From contig JADFUC010000855.1 of NCBI GenBank assembly GCA_019722365.1, forward strand, positions 27,300 to 91,299: a stretch of DNA of 64,000 nt, read 5' to 3'. This DNA is from Lithospermum erythrorhizon. Taxonomy: Eukaryota > Streptophyta > Magnoliopsida > Boraginales > Boraginaceae. This document shows positions 36,909 to 50,100 of the stretch, piece by piece. Each line of letters begins with the position of its first letter. Positions within the stretch are counted from its first letter, which is position 1. Position numbers and translations under genes: made by a program. The notes beneath the pieces are model-generated. The model made no database searches. It was not told where the DNA came from and saw nothing but the letters and a program-made list of their open reading frames with translations.

Positions 36909-39517
36909 TGTAACGACACACTTGGTCGGCCGCGCGAGTGAGAGTCATTAAAATCGAACACCGAGTCACCAAAGCTGATGGATGACTTCAGTTTAAAACA
37001 AAAATTACGTTTAAATCAAAAATGTGATCAAGTTTCCCAATCAAAATAGTTTTTTAAAATTTATAATCCATCGGTGATATCGAAGCTTGACGAGCCGTAT
37101 ATATGTATATCCCAAAATAAAGTAATGCAGCCCGAGCTGACGAGATGATAAAATGCGTATCACGAATACAAAATAGCCCAATGGCGAACAGGCTAAAGTT
37201 TCAAAAGAAAAAATACAACAATCAAAAGCGGTTGACCTGCGTCGAAAATCGGTACGCGGATCTACGCCCGATGCTCGCTTTAGGCACTCGAACAAAACTT
37301 TCAAATAGCCTCGCTCAATTGCGCGCATCGACTTTAGTGCAAAATGAAATGTCGCCCGATGCGAAAGGGGTGTAAGCCGCGAGGCTTAGTGAAACAACGA
37401 AATTGAACTTACCATGCAGGCAGGTGTCCAATAATATAATAGTCAAATATGAATAAAACACATATATCGGGACTACCTAAAAGGTCGTCTGACGTGTTCA
37501 GCGGGGAAAACTCGGACATAATACATGAAGATATAATGAAAGTTCCGGCCAAACACACAATTCGGAAAGAAATCAAGAGGGCTAAATAATGAGCTAAAAC
37601 TACGAGTAAAGTCGAACCTCTTTATCTCGTATCAGCGATTATACCGTCCTACAATGCGCGTATACCGATCCGTCTACACCGAGGAATGGACTAATCAATG
37701 ATCACCCAGCAGCCCATACGCGTTATAAAGGCCAAAACGCGCTTATACCGCAAGTATAAAGGCTGGCGCGCGCTTATACCTGGTATAAGGCGCGTCGCTC
37801 TGCGCCTGTAATACAGTAGCGGCTGTTATACGCTAAGTATAAGGCACCTTTGCTATTATACGCTAAGTATAAAAGGCACGCGACAACCTCGCTAAGTATA
37901 AGGCACACCAGCATACACTAAGTATAAGCCTTTGCTTCTACACTAAGTATAAAACACGTATAAATTATCGCGCAAGGAAGGAGAGTCGCTAACCTGTCGT
38001 CCGACATAGGTCAAATCTTGATACTCGAGTCTTTCAAGTCATACGCCAACTACAACCATCCTACCGATAACTTGACTACTCACTCCCAGACAATATGCGG
38101 CTAAAACATCTGCAATGCATTAAGTCAAACATAATTGCCCGGCCAGGCCGGAAATCTAGAATGTAAATGAATACGAAATGATAAGTGTAAAACCAAGGGC
38201 GCATCGAAATATAAGTTGGGAGTTCAAGCTATTACTTACCTCGAAGCAATGTGGCGCCACGAGGAATATAATCACCGCGATCATATAACAATTACTTGTA
38301 TATCGTTTCTCACGTAATCATATGATGACATGTATATCATTCTCGCGTAATCGTATCATAATAACGTATATCGTTCTCAGCATGTCGTATCACAATAACA
38401 TTTTCACCTGATTTAAAAAGTAAGTCGTAAGTAACACGAGTGAGATAAGTACTACGCCTACGCAGTTACATGAAACCGCGAAAAACAATCAAAGGTAGCT
38501 GCTTACTTTTCACGATCGGCGCTACATGACACCGTAAGTATAATCGAGACCTCTTTACTATACGGCGTTCTAGAAGATACACCAGCAGCTTCTTGACTGG
38601 AACTATTTTAGCGGTCTAACATGAGGATAACTATCGAATTATAATCTCCTTCGGACACAATGATCGATTCCCCAGCTAAAATTCCATCTTATCAACACAA
38701 CATTTCAAATCGACTTATAAGTCATTCTAATTAATCATTGGAGTACATAATTAACAGTATCTTTCAAAATATCAATTATAAGCTGACTTGGAATTAACAC
38801 TTTTCGGCATGCGCGCCTTTAATCAATTTTAAATCACGATTTAATATCACAGTAACTATAATAAAGTCCCAGCGTAACCTCACTGCACATTTAAAGTCTT
38901 GAAAATATCAACCCAAAAAGTCAACGAAAACCTTAAAAGTCAACCCGGCCGTAACATCACCGAAGCGACCTACAAATCTTGATTAATCGCCTGCTCGATC
39001 CACAGAACCCGCAACCAACTATGATTAAATCCCTTAAAATTGAATTATAGACAGTCAACTAAAAAGTCGGCCGTATCGAAACCCGAAATATCTCGAAAAG
39101 ACTTGAACTTTCATACGCCTTTCGAAGAATGATGGGAAGAAGCGATATTCTGAAGCGATCTGAAGTTTGGCGCCGTCGAAGAAGGAAATGGAAAATGAAA
39201 TTTTTTAAGGGAGAGGCCAATCTCGGCCCTATGAGGGAAAAAGGAAGAAGATGAACTTAAAAATGATGATGGAAGATAAACTGACTAGATATTAAAAAAA
39301 ACTAGAGTAAAGATTCGGTTTGAGTTAATTCTCGCTTATCGTACTTAAATCTCCACGAACCCGATTCAAAGACAAAATATTCCACGTAGCAAAACTACTA
39401 AATTATAAATGTAATTAGGTTAAAAATTTCTGAATAATATTATCATAAAGATTATTTATACTATCCCGGGTCCCGCGCCGACGAAAATTTAATTTTTTTA
39501 AGTAGCGAGGTTGTACA
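36909..39517 (-). mobile_element. 5' LTR of nested gypsy element A
   Basis: Starts TGTAACGACAC and ends 'gaggttgtaca', followed by ATTTT, the target duplication also found at 30987-30991. It is about 2.6 kb long. It shares block order with 30992-33496, but the two LTRs differ by many short indels and word replacements. Confidence 0.85.
37738..37950. repeat. TTATAC/GTATAA tandem repeat in LTR A2
   Basis: About six or seven units of 'ttatac-ctaagtataaggca', more than in the sister LTR of the same element, so the array length has changed since insertion or in assembly. Confidence 0.8.
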
Positions 39518-39522
39518 ATTTT

Positions 39523-40330
39523 GACAACTCTTAAATCCCATTCTGGGAAGCTGTGCGTAATCTCGGCGTGCGAATCGTTCTACCGGATAACTTGATCCGT
39601 TTGAGGATGAAGCGATGCCTCGATTGGAACTTACGTCTGACAGATCCCTCCCAGAAACCTAGAAGTGAACCTTGCGTCCCATCGAGCTTGATACTACTCG
39701 GCACAGTCGGTCTACTTGCTTGAGTACATCACATCACCAGCTTGCTCCGGCCAGTCGGTTGCTTTAATAGGTAGAAAATGGCGGTCTTAGATGAGTACAT
39801 CACAATTACCCAAATCCCATCATTTATTTCGAGGTTCTCGGAAGCCCAGAATACAAAAAGTCATGAGTGATCCTGCTCCGTCCACTAAGGTATCATTAGC
39901 AGTTGCAGCCAATCACTGCCGGAAGGGTTATGAGTCAATCTTGACTTTGTTAGCAAATCAGCTTAACCCCATTACAAAATCACGCAATTTCTTTCTTCAT
40001 CGGCCACAATGGTTCTCCCTTTAAATTTTGGTACATTTGTACTCCCCGGATCGTATTATGAGCGTTGAGCTTAGTCCAAGATTTCCACTTTTAGATCGTG
40101 AAGTGGGGGCCTGACCACTCGCTCTCACAAGCATGAGAATACCGTCATTAAGCCAGCAAATAAGTTACCTCCTCTTTTGCTTCCTCGGCCGGGCCTGCTT
40201 CTCGTCTTCTTTTGCATATCTCCTATTTTATCTATGACAGTAGTCACTTGAATAGGCGGCCAACGTCCATCGCCTCCACCAGGTATCCCCGATCTGTAAA
40301 TCCCTCTTTGGCTCCTTGGCTTCCCGCACC
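39523..40330 (-). pseudogene. Gypsy B integrase, N-terminal and core part, broken
   Basis: On the minus strand the words for 'FTSRFW' lie at 39639-39669 and for '(F)HPQTD-Q' at 39575-39618. They are the two landmarks around the second catalytic Asp and the catalytic Glu region of Ty3/gypsy integrases. The reading then stops at the ATTTT duplication and resumes at 30991. The frame is broken in several places. The HHCC zinc finger was not clearly found. Confidence 0.75.
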
Positions 40331-41600
40331 CGACAAGGCATCCGCCGCTTCATTTTCTTTCGGATGATATTGATAAATCGGATCGTAGTCGCTCAAACTT
40401 CAGTCCATCTTAGCGTCTCAAATTCAATTCCTGCAGATTTGGTGATATACTTGAACTCTTGTGCTTTCTGTAAATATCGGCATTTAACCCCATACAAGTA
40501 GTGTCTCCAAATTTTCAAGCGATTCTGATCGCGGCCAACTGGTAGGGTAATTCTTTCATGATTAACAATTTAGCCGAGAGATCTTGCATCGTCCTTCCAT
40601 TCTGTCGATACCTTGACTTTAACCTAGTGAAGCATCGATGTACACAGCATACCCGTTCACGATGGTAGTAATAACAACGTGCTGCGGTCGTCTCCCTCTT
40701 GATTCATTGAAGCTTGAGCATCGAAACAACGCCACGAACAAAGCGGTACATACTTAACTTGTCCAAATTAGTCATGGGCGATCAATGAAAATTTGTATGA
40801 ATCTTACGTAATACCAGCTAAACCCAGAAACTTACTTCTGATCACAGCTTGAAGGCCTCTCCCAATTCACTGCCGCTTCCACCTTTTGAGGAGTCCTTCT
40901 TTGCCGCCGAATATGACGAGTGCACCTTCTGACAAAATTCACACTTTGAAAACTTTGCGTACAAATGATTTGCAGTAAAATTTCAATACTTTCTCGAATG
41001 CTCTTCGTGTTCAACTTCGCTCTTAGAATAGATTAGAATGTCATCAATAAATACCACCGAACTTATCGAAATTCACGAAAAACACGATTCGTAGTCCGTG
41101 AAAGGCTGCGGGTGCATTGTCGGCCATGGCGTCACGAACTTCCTTAGTGCCCATATCTTATGCGAAGCGGCGATTTTGATATATCCTCCTCCATATTTGG
41201 TGATATCAAACCTCGAAATCAATTTTAAAAAACACCCTCGCGTCCGCAATTGGTCAAAGAGCATCGATCATGGCGAATGCGGGTTCTTGATAATCCAACG
41301 GTTGTGCCATTAATCAATACAAAGCCTGCGTACGTTCCGTCAATAACAACCCGGCGAACAATCTTGGAGAACGAGGAGAATAACTTCGGCGTCAAACCCG
41401 CTTCTCCAGCAACTCACCGCGAAAGCTGCGTGTTCAGCTCGCCCATTTCTCTTTTGGAGCCGTGCAATGATTGCCATAGATATCGGGCCGTTCACAGGTA
41501 CCACTTTGATCAAAATTCAATCTCGACCGGAGGTAGTCTGGCAAATCCTTCGAACACATCCTGAATTCTCGCAATCCGGACATTCGAAGTGAGGCTAAAT
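40331..41600 (-). pseudogene. Gypsy B reverse transcriptase and RNase H, broken
   Basis: Minus-strand words are an 'ENEAADALS'-like linker at 40330-40356 (the ADALSR boundary), RNase H with 'LYGV-x-x-x' at 40440-40520 ('cccatacaagtagtgtctccaaattttcaa' on the plus strand), the RT connection at 40800-40890, and the catalytic F-x-x-FIDDI at 41038-41066. The frame changes between them, so no active enzyme is made. Confidence 0.8.
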
Positions 41601-42900
41601 GCTCTCAGTCCGTTCGTAAGCCAAATACCGTCATCCGCATTCGGTAACTACGAGCTTAACAGAGATCACGAGGCGATGAACTCCCTGGCCTTCACGCGCT
41701 TTCACCAACTCGGGCCTACGGGGGCTAGTAAAACAATTTCCTTACGGTGACAATTTATTCTGACATGGTGTTTCCCCAACCAGTCCGTTTCCCAAAAATC
41801 AAATCCAAAATACAACTTTCGAAAAGTGCTTGAATCTGCCACAGTACTGATTACCAACACTTGGACAATTACGCAACCTCAGCCTCCCCTTTGATTGTCA
41901 AGCCCCATTAACAAAGTTACTCTCCGGATGTTCGTAACTCAAAGATAGCCTTTTTAGCAAAATTGGAGATATAAAGGAAAAGGTGTGGCTCGGAGTCAAA
42001 TATGCAGCGGCGTGAGACCAAGTAGATAAATTTACTGTCGCATTCTCCGAGTATCCGGAGTGCCTCTATTTGCGTGGCTGCATTAATTTGCCTACGCCGT
42101 GCGACTCCACTCGGCCTTTATTTACGGGTCGATCTACGCGAATCCTCGTACGACTGCATCAGTCCTCGAAGCCCAGGCCGCTTTATTTGCCACAGAGATC
42201 CAGCTGCTCCCCAAGCGTGGCCGAAGCGAGTGGATGCTGCACGAACCCACATAAGAAGGACATCGTTAGCAAAATGCCGGTGGCGGCGTCGGAAGCAAAT
42301 GTACTAAAGTCATTAATGATCCGCATTGCCCGTGCCTTTCATGCTTGGCTGAACATGCGGCGGAGACCGAAATACCCCGTGAAAACCACTTCGCTCACAG
42401 GAGGTAGCGAGGCGCTAAAAGCCCCGAAAATTTGGGTCGAACAAATGAATGTGGCTAGTGACTACATACTAGGTGGTCTTTGTGAAAAGTTCCTCTTTGA
42501 AATCACATTAGAGTGCGGCCTGGCTCAAGATCCGCATTGGGCCTCCTGCTTTCCTGCGGATTACGCTATGTCCTGCTCCTTGTGCATTCCTGTTGGTGGC
42601 GGGTGTAAGTGAACAACAGATCTCTCCCGAATGCGTAATACCGACCACGGCCCAGAAAGCTACTGATCTGCAGCTCGGTGGGGTACACTCGAGAATCGGC
42701 CATGATCGTTGAACACCATATTCCGTCATTTATTCTGCTCACATTGCGTCGGGCATTCCTCATACTGCGCCATACATATGAGTGCAAACAAAAGTGCATA
42801 CAAAGTTCCCCAATCCCAGCCCAGTGATCGGCGTTTACTTTAACACTGAAAAATGCTGTGAAATGGTTCCATGACTCACAACTCATGACAGCTTGTCCTT
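41601..42900 (-). pseudogene. Gypsy B protease and gag region, strongly decayed
   Basis: By position this should hold protease and gag. A degraded zinc-knuckle-like stretch ('GAGHSVIRRKAG' after two Cys) lies at 42540-42620 on the minus strand. A 180-codon plus-strand ORF (42070-42612) runs opposite to it; I recognise no family in it and take it to be an antisense shadow. The outer gag end and primer site are absent. Confidence 0.5.
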
Positions 42901-42959
42901 TCTAGCTTCACTTTGACTCATCCCCCAAGCCCTTTAGGTTCGAACTTATTCTCTGTATA

Positions 42960-43580
42960 AAAAATTCGATATGACCTCGTTGTACAGCGGCGGCTAAAGA
43001 AATTCAAAATATTACTTAATAAAACGAAATTCCAACCCAAAATTCCAAAAGTCAAGCCACAAGCGTCCGAAATTCACGTCAAACACGTGTCTTCAACTCA
43101 AGAATAACTGTTGATCAAAATCGGTGGAGCAATAAAATTCAAATGTAAAAATCCCAACGAAAAAGTCAACTTCGATCTCACAAATACTCAACAAGATCGG
43201 ACCTTTTTTACGCTTGAAGCGGCAGACGATGAGGAAACTCTCAGGGTGGTCAACACAGAGATGAAAGGGAAAAGAATGAAGAAGAAAATTCGACAAAAAA
43301 ATGGGAAAGAGTCGGCGGTGTCGCGTCTGAGGAAGAAAAAGAGAATTGGGTTTTTGGGTGGTTTGAACATTGTCAGTTGTCGAGTGGGTTAGGCCGATAG
43401 CCAATAGATGGCTCACGCATATCTTAATTCGATCGTCACATCTCGTTTTAAGCTTATACCGTGATAACTACGAACATTTTACATTGCTCATTACATAAAA
43501 TAAGTGGTTTCAAATTTTCGTAAATAAATTTAATCATCTCCGTTTTAATTTATTGATGCTGGTCGTTTCTGTTTTTATGC
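42960..43580 (-). mobile_element. Family B LTR, terminal 600 bases
   Basis: Matches the end of the LTR at 27859-30276. Shared features are the 'aaagtcaac' words, 'gaccttttttacgcttgaagcggcag' against 'gcaccttttttaccttgaaagcagcg', 'gtgggttaggccgatagcc', and 'tcgttttaagctta'. It is either what remains of B's 5' LTR or the second half of the older LTR that B entered at 27858. The short ORFs on both strands at 43093-43416 are LTR sequence. Confidence 0.7.
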
Positions 43581-44680
43581 TTAGTACCATATACCTTTTG
43601 ATTTACAGTGCGGGATACAATGAAGAATTCTCGAATTAATAAGGTGTGTGTCCATATTATTCGTACATACTTTTAAAATATTAATGAAATTATTGGTGGC
43701 GTCAAATTTCTTTTGTCGTGCAATGATTCAACTCGTGAGCCAATCATGGTAGATCCTAAAACAAACGTTATCACGTTTAGTTAAAGTATTATATCACATA
43801 AATTGATTAATTGAAATGCTAAAATATATTAAAGGTTTATCTTGGTGTATTGCATAGAATATACACATGGCGGTGTTATATAGTTCTTCCGTTCGGTATC
43901 TATGCTCCTTTACAAGCGTGCCCGCGTCTTGGGTAGCGAAACAATGCAACGAGTTAGTCCATCCGATTCGGGTACATCGTGCCTCTTGAGTCGATTTAAG
44001 TTGGTTTGATCCACTTCCTCGAAGTACATTGAACAAAGTTTGAACTCTTTGACCAAATATGCACCGCATAATGACCCTTGAACACGTGCCTTTTCTTTAC
44101 CAATTTATTGATACCCCTAAATATCTACAAACATTTGGGTTAGTTAGGCAGTAAATATGAAACGGTATGAAAATACAATAAAGTAGAAAAACTAGCGACT
44201 CGAAAGGATACATCCATCATCTGTGTGGGACCTCCATTTAAACTATATAGCGAAGTTATCGGTAGGTGTTCCATTCGTCAAAAAGCGAAGGTGGGAATAT
44301 CTTCTCCATGCTTCAAAATGATCCTCGACAATATTAAAATCCTATTGAGGGAGCGAAGCCACATTACTGGCAGATAGCGATTAATATACATCCGAGAGCG
44401 ATCTTGAGCCATTGTATTCATTTATTGAAATTAAATTGAGTTACTAAACATTCGAAAAATTAGTGGAATGGCGTACCTTAACTTAATAACCGTTTATAAT
44501 TAGTGATTGATAGAATATCACTAACAATTGGAGGCGAAATCTTGATTTAAAATTGTGGATGATAATTGTTTTTTTGATAAATTAGTTTTTGGTGGAGAGA
44601 GTTTTTTTGGTTGAGGGTGTGTTATGTCTCGCGTTACATGTCTAATACATTTTTTTAAAGTTATTGCAGAACAATTAGAG
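43581..44680. other. Gene-free stretch
   Basis: Moderately AT-rich. A minus-strand ORF of 91 codons (43794-44069) has no recognised motif. I see no repeat structure in it. Confidence 0.5.
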
Positions 44681-44689
44681 ACGGGATGG

Positions 44690-45445
44690 GCGATCAGGTC
44701 GGTGTATAAATAATGTTTAAATATAATAATAATACGTATGGAGACGGTATGGAGTCGGTTTTATTTTAAAGTTATTGGAGGCAGTGTAGGCGTCGGGTAT
44801 AATAATGGAGCGGGATGGAGGTTAGACGTCTTGACTTGACGCCATTTTGGAAGTATTTTTATGGGTTTTCACAATTTTGATTCACGATTGGTGGAGATAT
44901 TATATTTGAAAACAATGTTAGCGGAATATGATATTTGTAAATAATGTTGAATTAGTGGATATGTATACATTCAATCCTTGATATTCACGTTTTCCGACAT
45001 ATCCACGTATTAGAAATATAAGTTAAACCTCTCATCTATATTAACGTGTGATGGGTCATTAGTGAAGAATAGAGATCTTATAATATACATCATAAATGCA
45101 TGTAATGTAATCATAGTATATGTAATTATGATTGTCTTATAACATAATATACGACAACATATAACATGTTGTGGTTATGATTGATTTAAACATATAATAT
45201 ACTATAACATAATATAAGAATGATTTTTTTTTGTGAAATAAATACAAGTACGATATGGGAATAGGTTACAATACTTTAAGAATATGAAAGTGCAATTTTT
45301 AATAAATCCGACTCAAAATCGTCTCAATTTTTTGACAACGCGTATCCGTTCCCTGCTCGTTTTGGCCTTGTCCTTGTTCCGTCTCAATGAGTAAATTTTT
45401 TGTTACCCGACTTCATACCGTCTCGGTCGTTAACTGCGGCTTGAG
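44690..45445. mobile_element. Possible DNA transposon with inverted GGAGACGG-type subterminal repeats
   Basis: On the left (44690-44850) the words 'agacggga', 'ggagacggtatggagtcgg' and 'gagcgggatggag' occur. On the right (45310-45445) their complements occur: 'atcgtctcaa', 'ttccgtctcaatg' and 'cataccgtctcggtcg'. Inverted clusters of one motif at both ends of an AT-rich body suit subterminal repeats of a non-autonomous DNA element. Exact ends and target duplication were not found. The motif is shared with 24540-24790. Confidence 0.4.
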
Positions 45446-45833
45446 ATGAAATTGCGGTTCAATCACATAAGCAGACATAACCGCGACAAAACTGTATGAC
45501 ATCTAAATATAACTTAATAAACAAACAAACACAATAAAAGGAATTCAATAACAAAATCCATATGAGCAAATGTATATAAATCTGATGTATCGTCCCAATG
45601 TATTAAAGCAATGTTTATATAACCAAACAAATGTATAACACAATAAACAGCTCATAAATAAAATGTATAAATACAATGTAATAAATCATCCTTATGTCAT
45701 CTGGGCATTGCCGTCGAGAAATTTGAAGTACATTAGGGAAACGATTGTGAGGCGTGCAGGTCTCAGTGGAAGGTGCGTGTCTGAGGTGGAGTGTGGATTC
45801 TCCATGCAGGCCAACAATCCATTCGCCGTGGAG

Positions 45834-46200
45834 CTACATTAGATAGTAGCTAATGTCAGTCCGTGTCCTTGGAAGAGTGTCCCTCTTCTTAACCGTGACA
45901 TGGCGGCCAACTGGCAAATCGGCCTCTACATTCTCCACTGCAGCCTCCTGTTGTTGACCTCGGCCGTTCCGACTCCCGGCAAGAGACTCTGCTTCTCTCC
46001 TCCCTCCTGCCTCTTTCTTCCATTCGCCTCCTCGCGCGGCCACTTTGAGCTCCTGCTTTTAAAACCAGCAGGCGGAGGTGGTGGCGTCTTCTTCTTCGAT
46101 GATCCGCGGCAAACTAGTAGCAATAGAGCTCTGCGGCCGAACACCTGCCGCCCCATGACCACTTCCACGGCGTCGTAGGTCCTGAAATCGCCGCGGTGGG
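45834..46200 (-). other. GC-rich coding-like fragment of unknown identity
   Basis: An island much richer in GC than its surroundings, with overlapping minus-strand readings of 69 and 80 codons. One holds 'SSKKKTPPPPPAGFKSRSSK', the other ends 'VTVKKRDTLPRTRTDISYYL' before a TAG. A frameshift between them could join a short basic, proline-containing protein. I do not recognise it. It may be a gene fragment captured by a transposon or the end of a transposase. Confidence 0.35.
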
Positions 46201-46289
46201 CGGCGAATCACTTATCCTTCCCGTACGCCTCGTGGAAGCTCTGCTATCTTGCTCACCAATTGAACACATTCATAATAAGGGCTCGATAT

Positions 46290-47140
46290 TTAAAAAATAA
46301 ACAATAAAAACGAAAACTATTCACAAACAAACAAACTATACTAAACTATTCAACTATTCTAAACAAACTAAACAACTAAACAAACTAAACAAACTAAGAA
46401 ACAACTATAGCTTAACTTCCATAAAAACTATATGAGCTATAACAACTTCTAACAAACTAAACAACTAAACAAAGCTAAACAACTATATAACTATAACAAA
46501 CTAACTATTCAAGCTATAACAAACTAAATAATTCTGTTATTCAAACTAAACAAAGCCCAAACAGATTCAAACTATAACAAACTATTCACAAACTAAGCAT
46601 AACAATTCAAACTAAACAATTCAAACAAACAAACAAACTATAATAAACTATTCACAAACTATAACAAACTATTCACAAACTAAACTATTCACAAACTATT
46701 CACAAACTATTCACAATTAACAAACTATTCACAAACAATTCACAAACTATAACAAACTAAACTAAACAAACTAAACTATAACAAACTATTCACAAACTAA
46801 ACAAACTATTCAAACAATTCAAACAAACAAACTAAACTATTCAAACTATAACAAACTAAACAACTCACAAACTAAACTATAACAACTATATAACTATAAA
46901 AAACCAGATGAAACCATTCATAACTAACTATAAGAAACTAACTATTCAAACTAACTATTCAAACTAACAATTCACAACTAACTATTCACAATAAACAATT
47001 CACAGTAACTATTCCTGACTAATTACAACTAACTATATAAACTAACTATTCCAAACTAACTATAACAAGCTAACTATTCAAACTAACTAAACTAATTTAT
47101 AACAAACAAGCGATTCCTGATAACAATAACAATTCACAAC
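46290..47140. repeat. G-poor low-complexity tract of 'acaaactattcacaaacta' words
   Basis: About 850 bases made almost only of A, C and T on the plus strand, dominated by irregular combinations of 'aaac', 'tattc', 'actataac' and 'caaacta'. Periodicity drifts around 9-14 bases. No ORF of note. It adjoins the LTR relic that starts near 47143. Confidence 0.85.
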
Positions 47141-47142
47141 TA

Positions 47143-50100
47143 ACTATTCATGCTGACCCGCCCAGTGCCGTATTGAGTTGGGACCGTCGTCAACTTTGAA
47201 TAATCGAGTCACAACTGATGGATAACGATAAAAATGAGCCGTTGCGGTAATAAAATATCTGGCTAAATCAGTAGTTACCTTATTGACTTCTTCTGGCTTA
47301 ATGAAAATAATATAAATCTGGCATCAATAACTGAACACGACTCGGAAAACAATAATTATTAAGTCTGACATAAATCTCCAAAGATAAAGGGTCTTGAGCC
47401 ACCGTTGCCGCCTCATGGTGTCATTGCTTTCATTGATGCGTCTGGTCGTCCCGCGACAACCTAGGCATAAATGCCCTCAGCCCAGGAAATGAGTCGGTTA
47501 AAGGCGAGTGTGGACCTAAATATCACGGAGAAGTTAACCCGCTTATCATACAAACAGGGGATAATTCGAAGTCCTTTATGTAAGTATATCGCCGAGTTAT
47601 ATTTTATATCTTTCTTACTTAAGATAAATCTTTCCTTAATGGCTCAGTAACAGATAAGCCAACGCGTCGACAACTTACTCATGATACCTTAATCGCAGAG
47701 ATATCTTTACATTTGTTATCTTTTTCTGAAGTATAGCTAATTCACGATATAATATACAACTCCATTTTAGCGACTCAATTTCACAACTTCGACCAATTAT
47801 CTTGAGTCCTTGGGAAAGTCTTTGCTCCCAATTATAATCATACACACTCTATGACATGAATGTTTATCATAGAACGCCAAATGCGTTTATTATGTCTGTT
47901 GAGCAGCATTAATATCTTAATCAAGATAACTTGAAATGCGAATTATCTCACCAAATTCTTCATTTAGTCCTGCAGACTTATTCACATGATAGTGTCAGCG
48001 TGTTTAGATCATGCTTTATATCTTTTAACACGTTTGAATCGACTTTCCCTTTATATATAAAATATGTCAACATCGTATGGAATTAGCATGAGCGTCGGTT
48101 TATAATTTTCTACCTAATCCTCATTCAAAAGTTATCTCGACCATTAACCAACAACTTTTAACCTTAAAGAATGTATAGCGATTAATACCAACCTAGGATC
48201 CATGAAAATCGTGTAATAATAACAACCAAAACCTAATTAAATAAAATTCGTCAATGACATCTAGTATAATCGGCCACGATATCCATAACCAATAAATAGT
48301 CATAAAATAGTCATTACAACAACAATGCAGAATTTAAACCAACATAGATATAATACAAAGTCACCGATAGCTGCGGAATAAAATCACGGAAACTGTGTAT
48401 AATACAGTACTTGAGCCATCTATCTAACATATCTCCGCGCTATACCAACCTCCCAATACACATGTACTCAGTGTCTACGCGGAAATGTACTGTCATTTAA
48501 TAAATACATTTCTTATACCGAAGTATAAGGCCCGGCCGCACTTATGCAGTAGTATAAGGCCAACAATGCACACAACAAAGTGATAGAAATCATGCTCTTA
48601 TACGAAGTATAAAAGCGAGCCGCACTTATACGTAGTATAAAGATACGCCCGACAATGCGCCTGACAAAGTGATGCATCTGAGTCATACCGCTCTTATACG
48701 AAGTAGCAAGGCCAGCCATTTCTCTTGGTAGTATAAGGCCACACCGACTTGATACTGACAAGTGATCGTAGAGAGTCAAATGCGACTCTTTATGCAGTAT
48801 AAAGGCCAAACCGTGCCACGCTAAGTATAAAGCCACATGACAGTACTTACGTATGAAAATTTGCATAAAAGGCACAAATCTTATTTCTTAGTATAAAGTA
48901 GAATAACGTCACATATCCTGCAAGGAAGGAGGAGTCGCACAACTTACCAGTCATCCCATTATGAGGTCATTATTCTAATAGTGAGTCACCTCGAGTCACA
49001 TGCTTCAACAAACACCTCAGCGACTTCACTTTACTCTGGCTTAATCCAAGGCACATAGCTAAAACATCTACGTATGGCTTGACCAGTGACAAGGCCCACG
49101 AAATACAAAAGTGCAAAATGAGGCCACGGCTGAAATTGCGACAAGGCCCACATAAGTAGAACTTAAGTTGAGAGTTCAAAGCCCATTCTTTACCCCTTAA
49201 GCGGATCTTGGCCACGGAGATCAAATCCACGTAATCATATCATAAGCTCGCACAAATGAATCACATAATCATACAAAACAACAAGTATACTATTCTTACA
49301 TAATCGTACCCACCATTGACATGTTCACGCGATTTAGAGTAACTTTCGTAATGGCGCCGTGAGATAAGTACTTCGCCTTGGTTAAAATAAGCGTCTCGTC
49401 TAGCCGATCAAAGTGCGCTTTCCCGCGTTCGCGTCTAATCAAAACACTTTCGAAATTACAATTACTACTGCCCAACAATTTTAACCGCATCTTAATTAAA
49501 TTTACATTTTTATTGCATTTTAATTCTGAATTAACAAACTTAAGTATAGATTGGTAATTATGTTCAAAGACTATTAAAATGGCAATTTGACTATCAGAGC
49601 CTAAATCCCGTAATCGATTGACTTACTTAACCAAAATACTAACATTTTATTGATTTGTCAATGCGAAATATCAGAAACTTTTTCAACTAACTAAACCCGT
49701 TTATGACCTCAATCCCACAAAATCCGTTCTTACTCAATCTAATCAAACTAATTTCAACATATATTCTCCAATATAAAGCCCAAACTTAATTCTCAGAAAC
49801 AACTTCATTCATTCCCAAACAACTATATTAATCTCAATGACGTACTTTAACATATTTACATTCTTCTTCAAAAAGTCAACAAAATCAACTATCCATCTCA
49901 ACACATTTCAGTTCCATAAATCAGAGTATTATCGGCACCACGTCTACAGCGATCCCAGGCTTTAGGTGAAAATTACATCTGGTTTTAAATCCCGAAACTC
50001 AAAGTCAACCCAAATCACAAAGTCAACATTCAAACATCAAGAAATACTCATCCAAACACCTAACTTTTGGCATAAGCAGCTAATTTAAGGCCTAAGAATG

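Noticed and set aside
42070..42612. 180-codon plus-strand ORF, the longest outside the flippase gene
   Set aside because: It lies opposite the gag/protease region of a minus-strand gypsy element, matches no family I recognise, and has low-complexity, arginine-rich composition typical of antisense readings.
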